From Firmicutes bacterium HGW-Firmicutes-7 (GTDB lineage Bacteria > Bacillota > Clostridia > Lachnospirales > Vallitaleaceae): a DNA stretch of 64,000 bases. The notes under the pieces are model-generated. The model was given only the letters and a program-made list of their open reading frames with translations, was not told where the DNA came from and did no database searches. The DNA is taken from NCBI GenBank assembly GCA_002841375.1, contig PGZO01000009.1, positions 1 to 64,000 on the forward strand, in the 5' to 3' direction. The first letter of the stretch is position 1. Each line of letters starts with the position of its first letter. The translations under genes and the position numbers were made by a program. This document shows, one piece after another, positions 1-9,562 of this stretch.

Positions 1-426
1 GTAGGAAACCTTTCATGAAATATATTCACCAACTAGAATGAAAATGAAACATGAAAGTTTCGACGTCACATATCAAGTTTATTTTCGTAGGAAAGTTCTG
101 CATAAGTAATTGGAAAAGCGGCAGATGAATGTATAAAGTTAAAGTTGGTGTAGAAAGAGAACAATGGCAGTAATATTTTATTATAGAAGGACCGTTTCAT
201 GCGCAATGATTAGATAAAAACTGCTTCAGAAAAATAATTTGAGTGAAAACCATGAATATATATTCACTAATATGAATAATGGCATATAGTAGAATATGCG
301 CTATAAGCAAGGAATACAGCCAAATTATAGGGTGTATAAGCGGGTTAACCTATTATACAAATCGTTATTAAATTAACAAAAACTTGATTTAATATATCAG
401 CAATATTGACAGCAAAGTGATTGAAC
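1..426. other. Intergenic start of window, no gene seen
   Basis: No reading frame with a ribosome site or recognisable product is seen here. It holds one copy of a short interspersed repeat (86-127) and the region upstream of the glpP promoter. Small dyads such as the one around 240-275 have no U-run. Confidence 0.5.
86..127 (+). repeat. Interspersed repeat, type B copy 1
   Basis: A 40-odd base segment beginning TAGGAAAGTTCTGCATAAG recurs with a single clear mismatch at 43070-43110, ending in both cases in AAGCGGCAGATG. The first 12 bases are shared with the type A palindromic repeats elsewhere in the window. Confidence 0.6.
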
Positions 427-455
427 TTGACAATAAATTATGTATATAGTACAAT
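427..455 (+). promoter_or_regulatory. Promoter of glpP
   Basis: TTGACA (427-432), 17-base spacer, TACAAT (450-455). It is a near-consensus vegetative promoter reading into the terminator-like leader ahead of glpP. Confidence 0.75.
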
Positions 456-481
456 AATTGTAAATATTTTTATGAATAATT

Positions 482-523
482 TAACCGCATGCATTCCTTA
501 AGGATATTGGTGCGGTTTTTTGT
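482..523 (+). terminator. Leader terminator or attenuator ahead of glpP
   Basis: AACCGCA and TGCGGTT arms close a hairpin that is followed by a U-run. It lies between the glpP promoter and the glpP ribosome site, so read-through would control expression. That suggests attenuation, possibly autoregulation by GlpP, which is inference. Confidence 0.55.
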
Positions 524-613
524 AGGAGGAGAAATTAGGGCTCTTTCTGCAGCGTAAATTCGAATTGATCCCTATACTGAATTAGTGAATTGACAGGGAA
601 TTTGGAGGCCAAA

Positions 614-1183
614 ATGAGAAAAAAAGATGTATATGAAATACTAGTTAACAACCCAATTATTGCTGCCGTAAGTGACAGAGAAAAGCTTGACAAAGCACTA
701 AAGTCTCCTTGTGAGGTGATTTTTATGCTTTATGGAGATATTTTTACACTTAAGGAGGATGTACAGGCAGTACTAGACCATGAGAAATATGTGTTTGTAC
801 ATCTTGATTTAATCAAAGGATTTTCTAATGATGCATATTCTCTTAAATATATTCAAGAAGAAATCAAACCAAGTGGTGTTGTTACGACGAAAACTAGTCT
901 AGTAAAGAAAGCAAAGGAACTTAACTGTTTCGTGGTTCAAAGGCTATTTATATTAGATTCAAAGTCTATTTTGGCTGGCATTCAAACGATCCATCAAGTA
1001 ACGCCTGATGCAGTAGAAATTATGCCAGGCGTTGTTCCTAAAATAACAAGAGAGATAAATAAAGCTGTAAGAGTACCAATTATTACAGGGGGATTAATAG
1101 AATCAAAGCATGAAATTATTGAAAGTCTTGATGCAGGAGCAACCTGCATTTCAACAAGCTGTGAAAAGATCTGGTATAGTTAA
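614..1183 (+). CDS. glpP: Glycerol-3-phosphate-responsive antiterminator GlpP
   Basis: This 189-residue protein matches the GlpP family, which binds glycerol-3-phosphate and then the leader RNA of glycerol genes to prevent termination. It has the TIM-barrel-like pattern of the family, with recognisable stretches VFVHLDLIKGF, SGVVTTK, VEIMPGVVPK and PIITGGLI near the phosphate site. The start is placed at ATG 614 because a GGAGG lies seven bases upstream; the frame stays open to 590 but without a better ribosome site. Its position directly before the glycerol uptake and kinase genes, which have a long leader RNA, supports the call. Length is normal for the family. Confidence 0.93.
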   Translation: MRKKDVYEILVNNPIIAAVSDREKLDKALKSPCEVIFMLYGDIFTLKEDVQAVLDHEKYVFVHLDLIKGFSNDAYSLKYIQEEIKPSGVVTTKTSLVKKAKELNCFVVQRLFILDSKSILAGIQTIHQVTPDAVEIMPGVVPKITREINKAVRVPIITGGLIESKHEIIESLDAGATCISTSCEKIWYS

Positions 1184-1298
1184 AACCTACAAAAAAATTG
1201 CTTGATAATCATTAAAATTCAAAAAAGTAAGTTAAAATCTTAACAATAATCCAACATTTGGTTATGGAATATACAATGTGAATTAAAAAAAATAAATA

Positions 1299-1328
1299 TT
1301 GACAAAATAGTTGTTTGTTTTGTATAAT
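1299..1328 (+). promoter_or_regulatory. Promoter of the glycerol uptake/glpK operon
   Basis: TTGACA (1299-1304) and TATAAT (1323-1328) with an 18-base spacer. It precedes a leader of about 220 bases ahead of the first membrane-protein gene. Confidence 0.75.
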
Positions 1329-1339
1329 GAATCTATAAT

Positions 1340-1520
1340 TTAATAACGTTTAGGCTGAGACGATGAGAGCCGTATTTATAATATATCTATATTATATATC
1401 TTTGATATAATCTTTGATATTCAAAAGTTTATCAGAGGAATTAATATTAATAATATTTATTAGATACAGCTTATTTTTTTTGGGCTTATGCCAAAATGAA
1501 TATCGTCTAAACTCTAGGGG
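1340..1520 (+). promoter_or_regulatory. Structured 5' leader RNA of the glycerol operon
   Basis: GTTTA (1348-1352) plus GACGAT (1359-1364) pair with ATCGTCTAAAC (1502-1512), giving an 11-bp long-range helix with a six-base bulge. An inner AGCC/GGCT pairing and a run of eight T near 1475 follow. This suggests a GlpP-responsive antitermination leader. No known riboswitch consensus was recognised, and the exact terminator fold is not certain. Confidence 0.5.
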
Positions 1521-1556
1521 TTACAACAATTAATTAAATTTAAGGGAGGCAAAAAC

Positions 1557-1910
1557 ATGAAACATGTAGGTTCTATTTTAGGAGCGGCATTAGCTGGGCT
1601 TTTCGTATTCGGCGTTTGGGGAAGATTTGCTGAAGCGTATGGAATTGGTGGAGGTTGGTTTGCTGGTTTAGCGATTATCAGCATCATGTGGTTTTTAAAT
1701 CACTTTGTTGGTCTTATTAACAATGATGGTGCTTGGGTTGATCTAGGTCTTGGCGTAGGTGTTGCTGGTACAACTAGTGGTGCATTTGCTAATGGTTGGG
1801 ACACAGTATCTGCATCATTCCCTACATTAGGGTTAGTATTACTTGGCGCTTGCTGTGGTGGTATTACTGCAGGCTTATTCCAAAAATATCAAGCTAGTAA
1901 AGCAAACTAA
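1557..1910 (+). CDS. Small membrane protein of glycerol locus (Lin0368-like), subunit 1
   Basis: A 117-residue, very hydrophobic protein with about four membrane segments, starting at ATG with GGGAGG upstream. It is clearly paralogous to the next gene: both share W-G-(R/K), a G-x-G/I-G-G-W turn, W-x-LNH, G-L-I and a G-AW-(V/I)-D-(L/M)-G block. The pair lies between glpP and glpK where the channel gene glpF is normally found. From memory, a family named after Listeria Lin0368 is annotated as a putative glycerol transporter subunit; this protein appears to belong there. A role in glycerol entry is inferred from context. It is not a MIP-family aquaglyceroporin: no NPA motifs are present. Confidence 0.75.
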   Translation: MKHVGSILGAALAGLFVFGVWGRFAEAYGIGGGWFAGLAIISIMWFLNHFVGLINNDGAWVDLGLGVGVAGTTSGAFANGWDTVSASFPTLGLVLLGACCGGITAGLFQKYQASKAN

Positions 1911-1930
1911 TTAAAAGGAGGAGAACTTAA

Positions 1931-2269
1931 ATGACAGCTCAATTAGCATTTGGAACATTTTTCGGAGGATTTTTATTTCCATTCATCATTCGTTTATGTT
2001 GGGGTAAATTAGTTGAAACTTTCGGACCAATCGGTGGTTGGTTAGCAGCAGGATTTATCGTTGGTACTTCATGGACATTGAATCATGGCGCAGGCTTAAT
2101 CTATCAAAGTGGTTCAGCTTGGATCGATATGGGGTGGGCAGCTGGGATTGGTTTATTTGTTGCAAACATCGTAGTAGATAAAGCAGACGCAGCAAAAGGT
2201 TTTGTTAACTTAATAATGGTAGTACTTGGTGGGACTTTAGGTGGATTCCTTGTATCTTGTATTGGATAA
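1931..2269 (+). CDS. Small membrane protein of glycerol locus (Lin0368-like), subunit 2
   Basis: A 112-residue membrane protein translated 20 bases after its paralogue, with AAGGAGGAG as ribosome site. It keeps the shared residues (WGK, GGW, WTLNHGAGLI, AWIDMG) but replaces the cysteine pair of the first copy with VSCIG at its C-terminus. Co-transcription and similar size suggest a hetero-oligomer in the membrane. Function as a glycerol facilitator or transporter subunit is inferred from its location before glpK; no catalytic motif is visible. Confidence 0.75.
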   Translation: MTAQLAFGTFFGGFLFPFIIRLCWGKLVETFGPIGGWLAAGFIVGTSWTLNHGAGLIYQSGSAWIDMGWAAGIGLFVANIVVDKADAAKGFVNLIMVVLGGTLGGFLVSCIG

Positions 2270-2327
2270 GAATTAATTTTATCAAGTTAAAGATATGAAT
2301 TATCGAGAATACAATTTTTATATTTAA

Positions 2328-3854
<1,527 letters not shown>

Positions 3855-3913
3855 TTTTCACTTGAAATTTGCTTAGAAATCTAGTAAAATATGAAATAGT
3901 GGCATGATGATGA

Positions 3914-3966
3914 GAAGCCGTATGAATAGAGTTAAGAATAGCTTTATCTTATACGGCTTCTTTTTT
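3914..3966 (+). terminator. Terminator after glpK
   Basis: A perfect 10-bp inverted repeat GAAGCCGTAT/ATACGGCTTC is followed by six T. A type A repeat starts immediately behind it. Confidence 0.85.
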
Positions 3967-4060
3967 ATCCAGTAGGAAAGTTCTACTTTCCACGAAGCAT
4001 AGAAGAAAGCGTTAGATAGCATAAATTATTATGTAACGCGCTGGTAAGCGCTTTGTTCTA
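3967..4060. repeat. Palindromic repeat, type A, divergent copy
   Basis: Starts ATCCAGTAGGAAAG right after the terminator T-run, contains the TAGGAAAG-TTCTA-CTTTCC palindrome and a second dyad made of AAGAAAGCGTTA and TAACGCGCT...AAGCGCTTTGTTCT. Its stem bases differ from the copies at 7313, 21464 and 21557, yet pairing is kept, which indicates a conserved structure. Confidence 0.6.
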
Positions 4061-4167
4061 GACATGGAAAGCCTCTAAACTTGATTTTTTAACTTTCCTG
4101 TCTACTTTAAGTGGGAAAACCACTTTCTTGTCTATATACTTTAGGAAATAAATAAGGAGGCAACACA
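4061..4167 (+). promoter_or_regulatory. Leader with two hairpins ahead of GlpA-like gene
   Basis: An imperfect dyad AGACATGGAAAG/CTTTCCTGTCT (about 4060-4104) and a perfect one AAGTGG/CCACTT (4109-4125) lie before the ribosome site. No classic promoter was identified, so origin of transcription is uncertain. Confidence 0.3.
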
Positions 4168-5610
4168 ATGTATGATGTAGTAGTTATTGGTGCTGGTATT
4201 GCGGGCACATTCATTGCAAGGGAATTGTCACGTTATGATTTAAAAATAGCAATTGTTGAAAAAACAAATGATGTAGCGAATTCTACAACTATGGCGAATA
4301 GTGCGATAATTCACGCAGGTTATGATGCTCCAGCAAACAAAAAGAAAGGTTATTTTAATGCGAAGGGGAATGCATTATATGATCAAGTTTGTGAAGAATT
4401 AGATGTGCCGTTTAAAAGAATCGGTTCATTAGTAGTAGCTTTTTCTGAAGAGGATAAAATTACATTACAAAAGCTATATGACAATGGAGTAGAAGTTGGA
4501 GTTCCTGATATGGAAATCCTAAATCAAGAACAGGTACTTGCAATGGAGCCAAACTTAAACCAAGAAATTCTTGGTGCATTACATGCTCCATCAGGTGGTG
4601 TTATATCCCCTTGGGAAATGGCTATTGCCTTAGCTGAAAATGCTATGGAAAATGGTGCAGAATTATTTTTAAACAAAGAAGTAAAAGATATGAAAAAAGA
4701 TGATGACAAATTTACACTTTACTTTGAAGATGGTACGATGGAAGCTAAATATGTTATTAACTGTGCAGGTCTTTACTCAGACAAAATTAATAATATGGTT
4801 GCAGCTCCACTATTTGAAATTAAACCTCGTAGAGGACAATATTACATTTTAGATAAAAGTGAAGGTAATCTAGTTAGTAAAGTTATTTTCCAATGTCCAA
4901 GTGAAAAAGGAAAAGGTATTTTAGTATCTCCAACGGTACATGGCAATCTACTAGTAGGTCCTGACTCAGAACCAATAAATAATAGAGATGATATTAGTAC
5001 ATCAAGAGATGCACTTGATATGATAAGAGAGACTGCTTTGCTAACATGTAAAAATATTCCTTATGGTAAAGTTATTCGTTCCTTCTCAGGGGTAAGATCT
5101 ACAGCTGATTATGGCGACTTTATTATTGGTGAATCCCCAGAAGTTAAAGGATTAATTAACATTGGAGGATTTGAATCACCTGGTTTATCTTCTGCACCTG
5201 CAGTTGCTAATTATGTAGTTGATCTTATGAAGCAAATAACAGGAGGATTAACTGAAAAGGCTGATTTTAATCCAAGAAGAAGACCTTTTATACGTTTTGA
5301 AGAGTTACCTGAAGACGAAAAAGCTGAATTAGTAAGAAAAGATCCTAAATATGGCCGTGTTATTTGTCGTTGTGAAGTAATTACTGAAGGCGAAATCGTT
5401 GATGCTATTCATAGAAAAGCCGGTGCAACAACTGTTAAAGGTGTTAAGAAAAGAACTAGAGCTGGTATGGGACGTTGCCAAGGTGGATTCTGCTCACCAA
5501 GAGTAGTTGAAATTTTAGCAAGAGAACTTAAGTGTGATGTTAAAGATATTAAGTTAGATGGTCCAAGCAGCTATATCTTATCTGATAGAACTAAAAATGT
5601 AGAAGAATAA
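4168..5610 (+). CDS. FAD-dependent glycerol-3-phosphate dehydrogenase, GlpA-like, with [2Fe-2S] domain
   Basis: A 480-residue flavoprotein. The N-terminal VVIGAGIAGTFIAREL motif is the Rossmann FAD site of the DAO superfamily, and SGVRSTADYGDFIIG and IGGFESPGLSSAPA are typical of the GlpA/L-2-hydroxyglutarate oxidase group. The C-terminal domain has four cysteines (400, 402, 437, 442) in a BFD-like [2Fe-2S] arrangement, C-x-C and C-x4-C. It probably oxidises glycerol-3-phosphate made by GlpK to dihydroxyacetone phosphate, passing electrons to the next two gene products. It is followed after eight bases by another FAD protein and then DUF1667, the usual clostridial triad in place of glpABC. 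Confidence 0.9.
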   Translation: MYDVVVIGAGIAGTFIARELSRYDLKIAIVEKTNDVANSTTMANSAIIHAGYDAPANKKKGYFNAKGNALYDQVCEELDVPFKRIGSLVVAFSEEDKITLQKLYDNGVEVGVPDMEILNQEQVLAMEPNLNQEILGALHAPSGGVISPWEMAIALAENAMENGAELFLNKEVKDMKKDDDKFTLYFEDGTMEAKYVINCAGLYSDKINNMVAAPLFEIKPRRGQYYILDKSEGNLVSKVIFQCPSEKGKGILVSPTVHGNLLVGPDSEPINNRDDISTSRDALDMIRETALLTCKNIPYGKVIRSFSGVRSTADYGDFIIGESPEVKGLINIGGFESPGLSSAPAVANYVVDLMKQITGGLTEKADFNPRRRPFIRFEELPEDEKAELVRKDPKYGRVICRCEVITEGEIVDAIHRKAGATTVKGVKKRTRAGMGRCQGGFCSPRVVEILARELKCDVKDIKLDGPSSYILSDRTKNVEE

Positions 5611-5627
5611 GAAGAGAGGTGATAAAG

Positions 5628-6893
5628 ATGCGTGATTATGAAATAGTTGTAGTTGGTGGAGGCCCAGCAGGTCTTGCAGCAGCCATCGAAGCGAAAAAAA
5701 ATGGAGCAAGTAGTATCCTTATACTAGAACGTGATAGAGAGTTAGGCGGTATTTTACAACAGTGTATTCATAATGGTTTTGGTTTGCATATTTTCAAAGA
5801 ACAACTAACAGGACCAGAATATGCAGAACGCTTTATCGTTGAAATGCAAGAAATGGGTATTGATTATATGGTTGATACTATGGTTCTTGAAGTAGGTGAC
5901 GATAAAAGAATTCATGCAATGAATCCAAAAGAAGGCTACTTTATCGTTCAAGCGAAAGCTGTTATTTTATCAATGGGCTGTAGAGAAAGAACTAGAGGCG
6001 CAATTTCTATTCCTGGTTATAGACCAGCGGGTGTTTTTACTGCTGGAACAGCACAAAGATATACAAATATGGAAGGTTATATGCCAGGTAAGAAGGTGTT
6101 TATCCTTGGTTCAGGTGATATAGGTTTAATTATGGCTCGCCGTATGGTATTAGAAGGTGCTGAGGTAATTGGTGTTGCTGAGGTGTTGCCTTTCTCAGGT
6201 GGGTTGAAGCGTAATATTGTTCAATGTTTAGATGATTATAATATCCCACTTTACTTAAGTCATACGATTACTGAAATCAGAGGTAGAGAGAGACTTGAAG
6301 GTATTACAGTTGCTAAAGTTGATGAAAACAGAAGACCTATCATTGGTACTGAAAAATATTATGAGTGTGATACTTTATTGCTTTCAGTTGGTTTGATTCC
6401 TGAAAATGAATTATCAAGACAAGCTGGAATTAAAATTAATCCTACAACGTCTGGACCACTTGTTAATGAGTCTATGGAAACAAGTATTGAAGGTATCTTT
6501 GCTTGTGGTAATGTAGTACATGTACATGACCTCGTAGATTTTGTTACAGAAGAAAGTCGTAGAGCAGGGTTAAATGCAGCTAGATATGTAAAAGGTGAAC
6601 TTAAAGCTGAAGGTCATTCGGTTGATACGCAAGCAGGACCGGGCATAGTGTACATTGTGCCAAGTAAAATTCGTGTAGATAATATTGAAAGCAGTTTAGA
6701 TTTATTTATGCGTGTTAATAATGTTTACCATAATGCAAAGCTTCAACTTATTTCTGGTGGTCAAGTTTTTAAAGAATATAAGAAAAAGCATTTAGCACCA
6801 GGTGAAATGGAAAAAATAAGATTAAGTAAAAAGCAACTTCAAGAATTAGGTAATGATCTACAAATTAAAGTTGTAGTAGAGGAGGTAGTTTAG
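5628..6893 (+). CDS. FAD/NAD-binding pyridine nucleotide-disulphide type oxidoreductase of the glycerol locus
   Basis: A 421-residue two-dinucleotide-fold oxidoreductase: FAD site VVVGGGPAGLAAAIEA at the N-terminus, a central NAD-type GSGDIGLIMARRM motif near residue 150, and a second FAD contact, GIFACGNVVHVHDLVD, in the last third. A CIHNGFG stretch near residue 40 is common in this subgroup. The start is ATG 5628 behind GAGAGGTG; an upstream GTG at 5619 lies inside that ribosome site. It is expected to accept electrons from the GlpA-like enzyme. The next gene starts one base after its stop codon, so the products are likely made in equal amounts. The natural acceptor is unknown. Confidence 0.85.
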   Translation: MRDYEIVVVGGGPAGLAAAIEAKKNGASSILILERDRELGGILQQCIHNGFGLHIFKEQLTGPEYAERFIVEMQEMGIDYMVDTMVLEVGDDKRIHAMNPKEGYFIVQAKAVILSMGCRERTRGAISIPGYRPAGVFTAGTAQRYTNMEGYMPGKKVFILGSGDIGLIMARRMVLEGAEVIGVAEVLPFSGGLKRNIVQCLDDYNIPLYLSHTITEIRGRERLEGITVAKVDENRRPIIGTEKYYECDTLLLSVGLIPENELSRQAGIKINPTTSGPLVNESMETSIEGIFACGNVVHVHDLVDFVTEESRRAGLNAARYVKGELKAEGHSVDTQAGPGIVYIVPSKIRVDNIESSLDLFMRVNNVYHNAKLQLISGGQVFKEYKKKHLAPGEMEKIRLSKKQLQELGNDLQIKVVVEEVV

Positions 6894-7256
6894 ATGTCAG
6901 TAAAAAGTTTAACATGTATTGCATGTCCTGTTGGATGTCAACTTGAAGTAACAATCAATGGCGAAGACATTACTGTTTCTGGAAATGCGTGTAATCGTGG
7001 TCCTGAATATGCAGTAAATGAACTAACCAATCCTACTCGTGTGTTGACTACAACAGTTGCTATAAAAGACGGATTTTTAAATCGTTTACCAGTGAATACA
7101 AATATGGAAATCCCTAAAGGTCTATTATTTGAAGCAATGGAAATAATTAATAAAACGCTTGTTGTAGCGCCAGTAAAAGTAAGAGATGTAATTATTAAAG
7201 ATATTCTTGGCACAGGCGCAGATGTTCTTGCATCAAGAAGTATGAGTAAAAAATAG
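6894..7256 (+). CDS. DUF1667 cysteine-motif protein of the glycerol-3-phosphate oxidising complex
   Basis: A 120-residue protein of the DUF1667 family. Cysteines 8, 11 and 15 (C-x2-C-x3-C) and Cys33 in a GNACNRG motif look like ligands for an iron-sulphur cluster or metal. It is always found beside the two flavoproteins seen just upstream and may be the electron-transfer or anchoring partner; this is inference from co-occurrence. The ATG directly abuts the stop codon of the preceding gene, with AGGAGG inside that gene's end. A strong terminator follows. Confidence 0.85.
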   Translation: MSVKSLTCIACPVGCQLEVTINGEDITVSGNACNRGPEYAVNELTNPTRVLTTTVAIKDGFLNRLPVNTNMEIPKGLLFEAMEIINKTLVVAPVKVRDVIIKDILGTGADVLASRSMSKK

Positions 7257-7284
7257 TTAGTTCGATAAAAACCATTAAGAAAGT

Positions 7285-7309
7285 GGAGCTATTGTAATAG
7301 CTCCTTTTT
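7285..7309 (+). terminator. Terminator of the glycerol dehydrogenase operon
   Basis: GGAGCTATT and AATAGCTCC arms with a very short loop, followed by TTTTT. A type A repeat begins a few bases later. Confidence 0.85.
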
Positions 7310-7312
7310 CTT

Positions 7313-7405
7313 ATCCAGTAGGAAAGCTCTACTTTCCTACGAAGCCATAAAAAGAGCGTTGAAAAATTAAAATCTTTCATAACGTGCTGACAAGTGCTCT
7401 TTTTA
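7313..7405. repeat. Palindromic repeat, type A
   Basis: Begins ATCCAGTAGGAAAG just behind a terminator T-run; TAGGAAAG and CTTTCCTA form a perfect palindrome, then ATAAAAAGAGCG pairs with the closing TGCTCTTTTTAT. Over 80 bases it is nearly identical to the two copies at 21464 and 21557. Confidence 0.8.
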
Positions 7406-7522
7406 TGAGATGAAAATTTATGTGGTGGTTAGTGGAAAAATAAAATGATATTTGCTTAGAAAAAACTAACGGTTAGTTGGAAATAATTTGTATAAAAATA
7501 AATAACTAGTATAAAAATAATG

Positions 7523-7551
7523 TTGACACTAGTATATAGTTGTGCTAACAT
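7523..7551 (+). promoter_or_regulatory. Promoter of the riboflavin operon
   Basis: TTGACA (7523-7528), 17-base spacer, TAACAT (7546-7551), just before the FMN riboswitch. Confidence 0.7.
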
Positions 7552-7567
7552 TATGTAAATTAAATAA

Positions 7568-7677
7568 CGTTCTTCGGGGCAGGGTGTAACTCCCTACCGG
7601 CGGTATAGTCCGCGAGCCAATAGGCTGACTTGGTGTAATTCCAAGACCGACAGTATAGTCTGGATGAGAGAAGAATT
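7568..7677 (+). ncRNA. FMN riboswitch (RFN element)
   Basis: Contains the conserved RFN blocks in order: CTTCGGGGCAGGGTG, CCCTACCGGCGGTATAGTCC, GCGAGCC, the GACTTGGTGTAATTCCAAG arm, CCGACAGTATAGTC and the closing GGATGAGAGAAGAA. It is followed by a terminator and the complete riboflavin operon. Binding of FMN is expected to favour termination. Confidence 0.97.
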
Positions 7678-7706
7678 GTAATCTGTATTTTTATGTATGG
7701 ATGAGT

Positions 7707-7740
7707 AGACCCTGAAGAATTTTTTCTTAGGGTCTTTTTA
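7707..7740 (+). terminator. Riboswitch-controlled terminator
   Basis: AGACCCTGAAGAA and TTCTTAGGGTCT form a long stem followed by a U-run, 30 bases after the FMN aptamer and before ribD. Confidence 0.9.
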
Positions 7741-7773
7741 TTTTATTTTAAATAAGGAAGGAACCGATGCTTA

Positions 7774-8862
7774 ATGAAATATGAATATATGAAAAGAGCA
7801 ATAGGGTTATCTAAACTTGGAATAGGTCGTGTTAATCCGAATCCTTTGGTTGGAGCTGTAATTGTAAAAGATGATAAGATCATCGGAGAAGGGTACCATG
7901 AATACTTTGGTGGTAATCATGCTGAAATTAATGCTTTTGAGAATGCCGAGACAGATGTGACAGGGGCGGATATTTATGTTACTTTAGAGCCTTGCTCACA
8001 TCATGGAAAAACGCCTCCCTGTGTTGACAAGATTATTGAGAAGAAGATCTCAAAGGTATTTATAGGAATGAAAGATCCAAACCCATTAGTTATGGGAAGA
8101 GGAATTAATAAATTAATGGATCATGGAATTGAAGTAGAAGTTGGTTTATGTGAAGATGAAATACTGAAGTTAAATGAAATTTTCACTAAATACATTACCA
8201 CGAAGGTACCGTTTTGTATTATGAAAACTGCTATGACTTTAGATGGGAAGATCGCAACTAGAACAGGGGAATCCAAGTGGATTACAAATGAAAAATCAAG
8301 GGCTTATGTGCATCAATTAAGAAATAGAGTAGCTGCAATAATGGTTGGAATTGGAACAGTAAATAAAGATAATCCATCATTAACAACGCGTATAGATGGT
8401 GCAGGAGGTAGCAATCCAATTAAGGTAATCGTGGATTCCCATTGTAGTATTTCAGCTGATTCCAAGGTTTTTCTTACTGGATCAAAGGCTACAACAATAA
8501 TTGCGGTAACAGACCAGATAAATAATGAGAACTTTCAACTCATTAAAGAAAAAGCAGAAATCATTACAACACCTAATAAAGATGGTCAAGTTGACTTGGT
8601 ATATTTGTTCGAAAGATTAGGAGAAAAAGGAATAGATAGCGTTTTGATTGAAGGTGGTGGGAATATTAATTACAGTGCAGTAAGAGCCAATATTGTTGAT
8701 AAACTTGTAACTTTTATTGCCCCTAAAATATTTGGAGGTAGAGATGCCTTAACTTCTTTTGAAGGAGAAGGTATTGAAAAAACTGAAGATGCCATTCTTC
8801 TGAAAAAGACTGCTATTTATCATTTTGACGAAGATATTATGATTGAAAGCTACTTATCTTAA
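7774..8862 (+). CDS. ribD: Bifunctional riboflavin biosynthesis deaminase/reductase RibD
   Basis: A 362-residue fusion that deaminates the pyrimidine product of GTP cyclohydrolase II and then reduces its ribosyl side chain using NADPH. The deaminase domain (1-145) has the zinc signature His49-Ala-Glu51 and Cys74/Cys83 in PCSHHGKTPPC. The reductase domain (150-362) has the MTLDGKIATRTGESKWIT and GIGTV-x4-P-x-LT motifs and a late EGGGNIN. Start is ATG 7774 after AAGGAAGG. It is first in the FMN-riboswitch operon, with only 24 bases to the real start of ribE. Confidence 0.97.
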   Translation: MKYEYMKRAIGLSKLGIGRVNPNPLVGAVIVKDDKIIGEGYHEYFGGNHAEINAFENAETDVTGADIYVTLEPCSHHGKTPPCVDKIIEKKISKVFIGMKDPNPLVMGRGINKLMDHGIEVEVGLCEDEILKLNEIFTKYITTKVPFCIMKTAMTLDGKIATRTGESKWITNEKSRAYVHQLRNRVAAIMVGIGTVNKDNPSLTTRIDGAGGSNPIKVIVDSHCSISADSKVFLTGSKATTIIAVTDQINNENFQLIKEKAEIITTPNKDGQVDLVYLFERLGEKGIDSVLIEGGGNINYSAVRANIVDKLVTFIAPKIFGGRDALTSFEGEGIEKTEDAILLKKTAIYHFDEDIMIESYLS

Positions 8863-8886
8863 ATCATGTATAAAGGAGGTGTTATC

Positions 8887-9531
8887 GTGTTTACTGGACT
8901 TATTGAAGAAATTGGAATTATTAAAATGATTTCAAAAGGCGTTAATTCTGCCCAACTAACAATTAAAGCGGAAGAAGTATTAAAAGAAGCAAAGGTTGGA
9001 GATAGTATATGTACAAACGGTGTTTGTTTAACCGTTACCAATCTTGCAAACAATACTTTTTCTGTTGATGTTATGCCTGAAACAATGAGAAAGAGTAACC
9101 TGGGGAAGTTATCAAATGGAAGTAAAGTCAATTTAGAGAGGGCACTTAAAGTATCTGATCGAATGGGAGGCCATATTGTTTCAGGTCATATAGATGATAC
9201 GGGAATAATAACGAATATTACAGAAGAAGAAAATGCTACGTGGATTACAATTAGACCCCCAAAAGAACTCATGAAATATATTATCAACAAAGGTTCTATA
9301 GCTATAGATGGAACAAGCTTAACAGTTGCAAATGTTGATGACGAGTTGTTTAAGGTGTCTATTATACCGCTTACAAAAGATAAAACCATATTATTAACAA
9401 AAAAGGTAGGGCAAGAAGTAAATGTTGAGTGTGATGTTATTGGAAAATATATCGAAAAATTAATTACGTTGGGGAATAGTTCAAAGGAAAGTAGTATTAC
9501 AATGGAGTTTCTACAGCAACACGGTTTTTAA
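8887..9531 (+). CDS. ribE: Riboflavin synthase alpha chain
   Basis: A 214-residue protein made of two homologous lumazine-binding barrels: the first starts [10 protein letters not shown], the second [16 protein letters not shown]. It dismutates two molecules of 6,7-dimethyl-8-ribityllumazine to riboflavin. Conserved TNGVCLTV and IDGTSLTV occur in the same position of each half. The start is GTG 8887, with AAAGGAGGTG eight bases upstream; the frame is open from an ATG at 8866 that precedes the ribosome site and lacks one of its own. Confidence 0.96.
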   Translation: MFTGLIEEIGIIKMISKGVNSAQLTIKAEEVLKEAKVGDSICTNGVCLTVTNLANNTFSVDVMPETMRKSNLGKLSNGSKVNLERALKVSDRMGGHIVSGHIDDTGIITNITEEENATWITIRPPKELMKYIINKGSIAIDGTSLTVANVDDELFKVSIIPLTKDKTILLTKKVGQEVNVECDVIGKYIEKLITLGNSSKESSITMEFLQQHGF

Positions 9532-9562
9532 CCTAACTAAGGAAGTCAGAAAGGTGGTTATT

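Noticed and set aside
1345-1375. GCTGAGA motif as a TPP riboswitch before the glycerol operon
   Set aside because: The second TPP block (CTGGATAATGCCAGC type) is absent and the gene context is glycerol, not thiamine.
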